This document shows, in pieces, positions 8,282-12,287 of a stretch of 12,287 nt of DNA (position 1 is its first letter; each line of letters starts with the position of its first letter). The stretch covers positions 1-12,287 of the forward strand of contig JAHAWW010000177.1 of NCBI GenBank assembly GCA_018383375.1, in the 5' to 3' direction. A program made the translations under genes and the position numbers. Under the pieces are notes generated by a model. It saw nothing but the letters and a program-made list of their open reading frames with translations, ran no database searches and was not told the origin of the DNA. This DNA comes from Prevotellamassilia sp. (lineage in GTDB: Bacteria; Bacteroidota; Bacteroidia; Bacteroidales; Bacteroidaceae).

Positions 8282-8310
8282 GTGACCGAAAGTGACGGAA
8301 TGTGACCCAA
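8282..8310. repeat. Three tandem GTGACSSAA units with period 10
   Basis: GTGACCGAA (8282-8290), GTGACGGAA (8292-8300) and GTGACCCAA (8302-8310) follow each other at exactly one helical turn and differ only in the two bases after GTGAC. Such phased copies can be binding sites for a DNA-binding protein. No gene overlaps them and no regulator is identifiable. Their position just past a terminator in a convergent region is odd for an operator. Confidence 0.7.
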
Positions 8311-8313
8311 CCG

Positions 8314-8373
8314 TCCAATCACAGCAATCGCCTCATTATCTAACGTTTACAGGCGCGTGATTGGGTGATTGGA
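8314..8373. repeat. Inverted repeat TCCAATCAC / GTGATTGGA with a doubled right arm
   Basis: TCCAATCAC (8314-8322) is the perfect reverse complement of GTGATTGGA (8365-8373). The right arm is preceded directly by another GTGATTGG (8357-8364), so the left arm can pair with either copy. Inside lies a second short stem, CGCCT (8329-8333) with AGGCG (8351-8355). The element begins four bases after the GTGAC tandem repeat. It could be a protein-binding site, a structured RNA, or the remnant of a small inverted-repeat element. Confidence 0.65.
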
Positions 8374-8587
8374 GAAAAGGCAACATTTTGGGGGAAAGAG
8401 AAGGGGCGTTTGTCGGCTTTTATAAATAAAGCAGCGTTTATATTATGGTCGAGGAAATAATGGTAGGAAACATACCAGGAGAGGCAATATAGTCGGTGCA
8501 TTAGGAGGGAATTATTAAACGTTTTTATCCATAATCTACCGCTCAGTGTGCCGAGCCTGTCTGCCAGATTTAAGGGAGCTATAAATA
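8374..8587. other. Intergenic stretch without a gene; possible structured RNA segment
   Basis: No convincing coding frame is present. The longest start on the plus strand near 8445 gives only 15 codons, and the AGGAGG at 8503-8508 has no start codon at a useful distance. Possible RNA pairings are visible: GGTAG-GAAA-C(A)TACC (8462-8476) with a GNRA-type loop, and TCGGTGCATT (8493-8502) with AGTGTGCCGA (8545-8554), ten pairs including three G-U. A palindrome AAACGTTT lies at 8517-8524. These suggest but do not prove a non-coding RNA. Confidence 0.35.
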
Positions 8588-8611
8588 AGCCCGGGCCTGA
8601 TGACCCGGGCT
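8588..8611 (-). terminator. Candidate terminator hairpin of the SLC13 transporter gene
   Basis: AGCCCGGG (8588-8595) pairs perfectly with CCCGGGCT (8604-8611) around the loop CCTGATGA. On the minus strand it is followed by TTATTTATAG, a modest T-rich tail, about 108 bases after the transporter stop codon. A second hairpin, CGCCCT (8621-8626) with AGGGCG (8641-8646), lies between it and the gene. The weak T-tract lowers confidence; the stem is symmetric and could act in both directions. Confidence 0.45.
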
Positions 8612-8718
8612 ATTATGTGACGCCCTTAGCGGGCTTTATGAGGGCGCTCAAACTTTGACTAATCATCTTATGGTGTAACCACAGACAAGCACCCCGGCGT
8701 TTTCAATGTTTCCTACCC

Positions 8719-10617
8719 TCAGAACGGGAAGAAGAGCGGAATGGTGAGCACAGCCACTACGCCCATAATGATTTGTAGGGGCAAACCCACCTTGACATAG
8801 TCCATAAAGGTGTAGTGTCCGGCATTCATCACCATGGCATTGGGCGGCGTACAAATCGGCGTGGCGAAACAAGCCGAAGCGGCCACTGCAGCAGCCATCA
8901 TGAAGGCTTGAGGATTGCAGCCGGCACCTTCAGCGGCCTCCCAGGCAATGGGAGCCACGAGGATGGCCGTGGCCGAGTTGCTGATGAAGGTGGAAAGCAA
9001 CGAGGTGACCACATAGACACCGGCCATAATGGCCAGAGGACCCATGTTGCCGAGTGAGCCAACGAGCGTCTCGGCGAGCCACTTGGAAATGCCCGTATTG
9101 CTGAGCGCCGCACTCATCGGCATCATACCGGCAATCAAGACGATGCTTTCCCATCCAATCATTTTATAAGCGCCGTCAACGCTGCGCGTACAGCCCGTCA
9201 ACACCATGAGCAGACCGGCTATGATGACGGTGGCGACAGAAGGCACACCAATCTGTTTCTCAAAGACCATCGCCAACACCATGGCCACCATAATAAACGC
9301 CGCAATGGGCGCCTTGTGGTCGAGCGCCACATTCTCGGCTGTCTCATCAGGGCGGCCAATGACAAGCCATTCACGCGTCTTTTTGGCGAGGCTCTCAATG
9401 CCTTTCCAGCGACCGTGTACCAAAAGCATGTCGCCCGTGCAAATGAGTTCGTCAGAGATGTTTTCGAAGATGTAACGGCCGCCACGTTTGATGGCGAGAA
9501 CATTGAGACCGTAACGCTCACCAAAGTTGGCTTTTTTGAGCGGACGGTTGATAAGGGCAGATTCGGGCGTTATGAGCACTTCAGCGAGGCCAATCTCATA
9601 GAAGTCCAACTTGGCCTTTCCGGAGCGCTCAGCGTCTTCAAAAACCTCTAAATTGAGGTGCGCAGCCATCTCGTCCACATTCGAGCGACGACCAAGTACA
9701 TAGAGCGTGTCGCCTGCCGTAAAAATCGTTTCGGGGCGCACCAGTTCTTGTGTGACACCCGAGAAGAGGCTGTGGCCTGCGCGGCGCACCTCGAGAACGG
9801 TGACACCATAGCGCGAGCGGAGTTCGAGTTCGCCCACGGTCTTGCCCTCGATAAGGGCGTGGCCCTGCTTAGTCTGAAGGCGGAAGACGCAGTCGTTGAT
9901 GTGGTATTCGTGAAGCAGGCCGGCGAGCGATTTGTCGTCGTCTTTTGGGGCACCGTCGCGGCCTTTTTTGTTCAAAAACCATCGGCAAAGCGGCCAGAGA
10001 CAAATCATGCCGACAAGGAGGCAGATGATGCCAATCGGCGTGAATTCAAAGAAAGAGAACTGGGGCTTGTTGTGGTCGGCAAGGTAGCCGCTGACGATGA
10101 GGTTGGGCGGCGTACCGATGAGGGTCAGGATGCCACCCATCGAGCTGGCAAAGGCGAGGGGGATGAGGAGCTTGGACGGGCTGATACCGGCTGTCTTGCA
10201 CATGGCCAAGATGATGGGGAGCAAGAGGGCCACGGTGCCGGTGTTGCTCACGAAGGCAGCCACGACAGAGGTGACGAGCATAACGAGGAAAAACAAGCGC
10301 TTCTCGTCTGTGCCTGCAAGATGGAGCAGGCGGCCACTGATGATTTTGGCCAAGCCGGTTTGGAAGACGGCGCCACCCACGACAAAGAGTCCCACCATCA
10401 TGATGACGGCTGAGTTGGAGAAACCGGCAAGGGCTTCTTTGGAGTCAATGACACCCGTTGCCAAGAGCATGGCGGTGGAACAGAGCGCAATGATGTCGGA
10501 GCGCACCTTGCTGAACATAAATGCCACAATGGTGGCGGCAAAGGTGGCAAGCGTGATGATAACTTTCACGGTCTGCGGGTCGGAAAGGTTTATGCCCGCA
10601 ATTGTAGATAAAAACAT
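8719..10617 (-). CDS. SLC13/DASS-family sodium:anion symporter with two RCK_C (TrkA-C) domains
   Basis: With the start at 10617 the protein has 632 residues: an N-terminal membrane half (about 15-215, five or six helices), a soluble middle, and a C-terminal membrane half (about 435-630). The middle holds two RCK_C-type domains (about 240-320 and 335-415). Each membrane half carries the family's paired signatures: SNT (124-126) with GTPPN (168-172), and SNS (546-548) with CTPPN (589-593), which form sodium and substrate sites in DASS proteins. It should take up an anion such as sulfate or a dicarboxylate with sodium at the inner membrane; the substrate cannot be decided. RCK_C domains usually bind ligands and suggest gating. 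The frame is open up to an ATG at 10773, but those 52 extra residues look unlike a transporter N-terminus and begin right at the upstream gene's terminator, so MFLSTIAG is preferred. It converges with the FKBP operon. Confidence 0.9.
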   Translation of the reverse strand: MFLSTIAGINLSDPQTVKVIITLATFAATIVAFMFSKVRSDIIALCSTAMLLATGVIDSKEALAGFSNSAVIMMVGLFVVGGAVFQTGLAKIISGRLLHLAGTDEKRLFFLVMLVTSVVAAFVSNTGTVALLLPIILAMCKTAGISPSKLLIPLAFASSMGGILTLIGTPPNLIVSGYLADHNKPQFSFFEFTPIGIICLLVGMICLWPLCRWFLNKKGRDGAPKDDDKSLAGLLHEYHINDCVFRLQTKQGHALIEGKTVGELELRSRYGVTVLEVRRAGHSLFSGVTQELVRPETIFTAGDTLYVLGRRSNVDEMAAHLNLEVFEDAERSGKAKLDFYEIGLAEVLITPESALINRPLKKANFGERYGLNVLAIKRGGRYIFENISDELICTGDMLLVHGRWKGIESLAKKTREWLVIGRPDETAENVALDHKAPIAAFIMVAMVLAMVFEKQIGVPSVATVIIAGLLMVLTGCTRSVDGAYKMIGWESIVLIAGMMPMSAALSNTGISKWLAETLVGSLGNMGPLAIMAGVYVVTSLLSTFISNSATAILVAPIAWEAAEGAGCNPQAFMMAAAVAASACFATPICTPPNAMVMNAGHYTFMDYVKVGLPLQIIMGVVAVLTIPLFFPF

Positions 10618-10658
10618 GTGACTTAAGGTAAGTAATGCGTTAATTGTCAAAAACTCTG

Positions 10659-10690
10659 CTAAATTAAGCCGAAACGGTGAAACGACCAAT
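10659..10690 (-). promoter_or_regulatory. Candidate promoter of the SLC13 transporter gene
   Basis: On the minus strand ATTG (10690-10687) is followed after 20 bases by TAATTTAG (10666-10659), each one base off the Bacteroidota TTTG and TAnnTTTG elements with near-consensus spacing. The -7 box lies 41 bases before the preferred start at 10617 and downstream of the terminator at 10777-10816, which fits an independent transcript. Confidence 0.4.
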
Positions 10691-10776
10691 TTATCCAGAC
10701 TTTTTTTGCGCAGACGGGGTGTGAAGTGGCATGGAGTGGGGGAGGACCCGTGTCGAGAAGGCGTCAAACACACACG

Positions 10777-10816
10777 AAAAAAGCGCCCGCCACACTGTTC
10801 TGAGTGCGACGGGCGC
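10777..10816 (-). terminator. Rho-independent terminator of the secreted-protein gene
   Basis: GCGCCCG (10783-10789) and CGGGCGC (10810-10816) form a perfect 7-bp GC stem. It is extended inward, past mismatches, by CACT (10793-10796) with AGTG (10803-10806). On the minus strand the hairpin is followed directly by six Ts (complement of 10777-10782). It begins 27 bases after the stop codon of the secreted-protein gene. Confidence 0.88.
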
Positions 10817-10843
10817 GGTTTATGGGTTAAGACTTATCGCGGT

Positions 10844-12287
10844 TTATTTCACGATGAAGGTCTTGCCTTTCTGGATGTAGAGACCCTTGGCGGGGTTCAC
10901 CACGCGGCGACCACTGAGGTCGTAGATGGTGGCATCGGCGGCGTTGTCAGCCTCGATGGCGTTGCCCAGAGAGGTGGGGATGTCGCCTGCGGGTTTCAGA
11001 CGCCAAGCGTTGATGAACTGACCATCGCTGGTGTTATAGGTCTGGATGCTACCAGAAGTTTCCTCACCGGTGCCTACGCCCTTCTTGGCAGCGAGGGTGA
11101 TGATTGAAGCACCATAGTTGTGACGGATGTAGTAGGCGGCAGGAGTGTCTACAGACTTGAAGAGTTGGAAGGGAGCCTTCTCGCCCACGGCGCAGATATC
11201 ACCATCTGCAAGTTCTTCAACCGTACCGTTATAGAGCACGGCACCGAGTGAAGCGAAGCGGAAGCCGGCGATGGCGTTCTGTTTGGCTACGTTGCCAATA
11301 AGGTAGGTGGTATCGCTGACAGCTTCAAATACCCACTTGTAGGCGTCGTTGTCGGGCTGGAGTGCGTTCCACACTACAGAGTCGTTATCGTTGGCATAGA
11401 TGGCGTAAGACACACCGGGTTGTTTTTCAACGAAGCCCTTGAAGCCGCTGATGAGGTAGTAGGTCTTGCTGGCATCGAAGGCGATGGTGTCTTGTGCGGC
11501 AAGGTCGGCAATAGCGTCTTGTGCGTCGACGAGGTTTTTGGCCTCGATGGCGGCCTTGAGATCGGCGAGCTGTTCGGCGGTCCAGCCACCTACGCAGCCT
11601 TCAGCACCGAGATAGTTCTTGATGGGAGCCCACTTAATGGCGTCGATGTCTTCTTGAGTGACTTCGGCGAAGGTAATGACACTACCGCCATCGGTGAGCG
11701 ACCAGCTGCTGGCCCAAAGTTTGAGCAATGCGCCACTTTCGAAGTGGTTCATAGCAGCGCTGCTACCGGCTACGAAGGAGAAGCCGGCACCGTTCTGGAT
11801 GATGTTGAAGGTGTCGACTGCGGCTTCGATCAGTGCGATGTCGTCGCTGGAGCCGAGTGTCACTTGAGCGCCGTCGGAAATATCGGCGGTGTAGGCCATA
11901 AGGGTGGCACCTTTGGCTTTGTTATAGAGCGATACGCCTGAAGCCAAGTCGCCGGTGAAGGCCCAGAGGTAGTTGTTGATGCTGTCAGTGTCGATGGTTG
12001 AGCCAATCTTCACGTCGTTGCTATCGTCGGTCACATAGATGTAGTTGCCACCGCGAATCTTCATGGTGTAGAAGTGGGTATCGGCGGCAAAGGCGCCATC
12101 GGCGATGGTGGTGGGCACGAAGGGCAGACCGTGGGTGGGATCGTAAGTGTAATGCAACTCAATCAGCACATCCTCGGTGATGGTGTAGTTGCCATAAGTG
12201 GCAGCGTCGTCTGCGTTGAGTACATAGCCAATACCTACGACGTCTTCAGAGGGCAATACAAACTGAGTGCCCTGCTGGTAATAGCTT
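10844..12287 (-). CDS. Large secreted protein with repeated beta-rich modules and a T9SS-like C-terminal tail (N-terminus outside window)
   Basis: The minus-strand frame is open to the window edge and shows the last 480 residues. The first residues, SYYQQGTQFVLPSEDVVGIG, have no start or signal peptide, so the true N-terminus lies beyond base 12287. Two similar beta-rich, aromatic-rich modules are visible, about residues 70-205 (FYTMKIRGGNYIYV, then YLWAF...LYNKAKG) and 274-432 (TYYLISGFKGFV, then YKWVF...LIGNVAKQ, and YYIRHNYG). They resemble the ricin-like or carbohydrate-binding-like repeats found in Bacteroidales surface proteins. A helical spacer rich in Ala, Asp and Glu (about 210-265) separates them. 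The end, TIYDLSGRRVVNPAKGLYIQKGKTFIVK in essence (about 453-480), resembles the tail that directs proteins to type IX secretion. No catalytic domain is visible; one could lie in the missing part. Adhesion or glycan binding is inference. Confidence 0.8.
   Translation of the reverse strand, partial: SYYQQGTQFVLPSEDVVGIGYVLNADDAATYGNYTITEDVLIELHYTYDPTHGLPFVPTTIADGAFAADTHFYTMKIRGGNYIYVTDDSNDVKIGSTIDTDSINNYLWAFTGDLASGVSLYNKAKGATLMAYTADISDGAQVTLGSSDDIALIEAAVDTFNIIQNGAGFSFVAGSSAAMNHFESGALLKLWASSWSLTDGGSVITFAEVTQEDIDAIKWAPIKNYLGAEGCVGGWTAEQLADLKAAIEAKNLVDAQDAIADLAAQDTIAFDASKTYYLISGFKGFVEKQPGVSYAIYANDNDSVVWNALQPDNDAYKWVFEAVSDTTYLIGNVAKQNAIAGFRFASLGAVLYNGTVEELADGDICAVGEKAPFQLFKSVDTPAAYYIRHNYGASIITLAAKKGVGTGEETSGSIQTYNTSDGQFINAWRLKPAGDIPTSLGNAIEADNAADATIYDLSGRRVVNPAKGLYIQKGKTFIVK

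Noticed and set aside
8445..8492. Fifteen-codon open frame MVEEIMVGNIPGEAI
   Set aside because: It is too short to distinguish from chance, with no promoter, start-site signal or similarity recognised.
9658..10413. 251-codon plus-strand open frame opposite the SLC13 gene
   Set aside because: It is antisense to a gene with conserved transporter signatures; its charged, low-complexity translation shows no family motif.
10618..10773. N-terminal extension of the SLC13 transporter starting at 10773
   Set aside because: The extra 52 residues are Pro/Ser/Arg-rich without membrane character, the start abuts the upstream terminator, and a promoter-like pair lies between it and the ATG at 10617.

Overview
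The window reads as a piece of a Bacteroidota chromosome, most likely Bacteroidales and Prevotella-like. This rests on promoter boxes of the TAnnTTTG type (3733-3740 and 5697-5704) instead of an E. coli -10, start codons preceded by A/T-rich leaders without a Shine-Dalgarno sequence, a cell-surface protein ending in a T9SS-tail-like YDLSGRR...GLYI...VK segment, an AarC-type CoA-transferase, and a tandem set of Mip/FkpA-type FKBP isomerases. Genus and species cannot be read from the sequence alone.

Layout, left to right. (1) Positions 1-3659, plus strand: sbcC, the nuclease-associated SMC-like ATPase, lacking only its first ~30 codons. (2) 3760-5274, plus strand: a class I CoA-transferase (succinyl-CoA:acetate type) behind its own promoter, followed by a rho-independent terminator at 5371-5403. 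(3) 5275-5741: a gene-poor spacer ending in the promoter for the next operon. (4) 5742-8184, plus strand: three consecutive FKBP-type peptidyl-prolyl isomerase genes with gaps of 26 and 20 bases. They are predicted to be cytoplasmic, lipoprotein and exported respectively, and a strong hairpin at 8226-8260 closes the operon. (5) 8261-8718: a convergent intergenic region without a convincing gene but with ordered repeats and hairpins. (6) 8719-10617, minus strand: an SLC13/DASS-family symporter with two RCK_C regulatory domains inserted between its membrane halves. (7) 10844-12287, minus strand: the C-terminal 480 residues of a large secreted protein with repeated beta-rich modules and a possible T9SS tail, closed by a strong terminator at 10777-10816.

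Functionally these are separate transcription units: DNA-end processing, fermentative CoA and acetate metabolism, protein folding across three compartments, anion uptake, and a surface or secreted adhesin- or lectin-like protein. No mobile element, CRISPR array, tRNA or rRNA was recognised. No complete undescribed system is evident. The least explained items are the structured, repeat-bearing stretch at 8262-8650, the middle FKBP with its altered active site, and the duplicated N-terminal modules of FKBPs 2 and 3.
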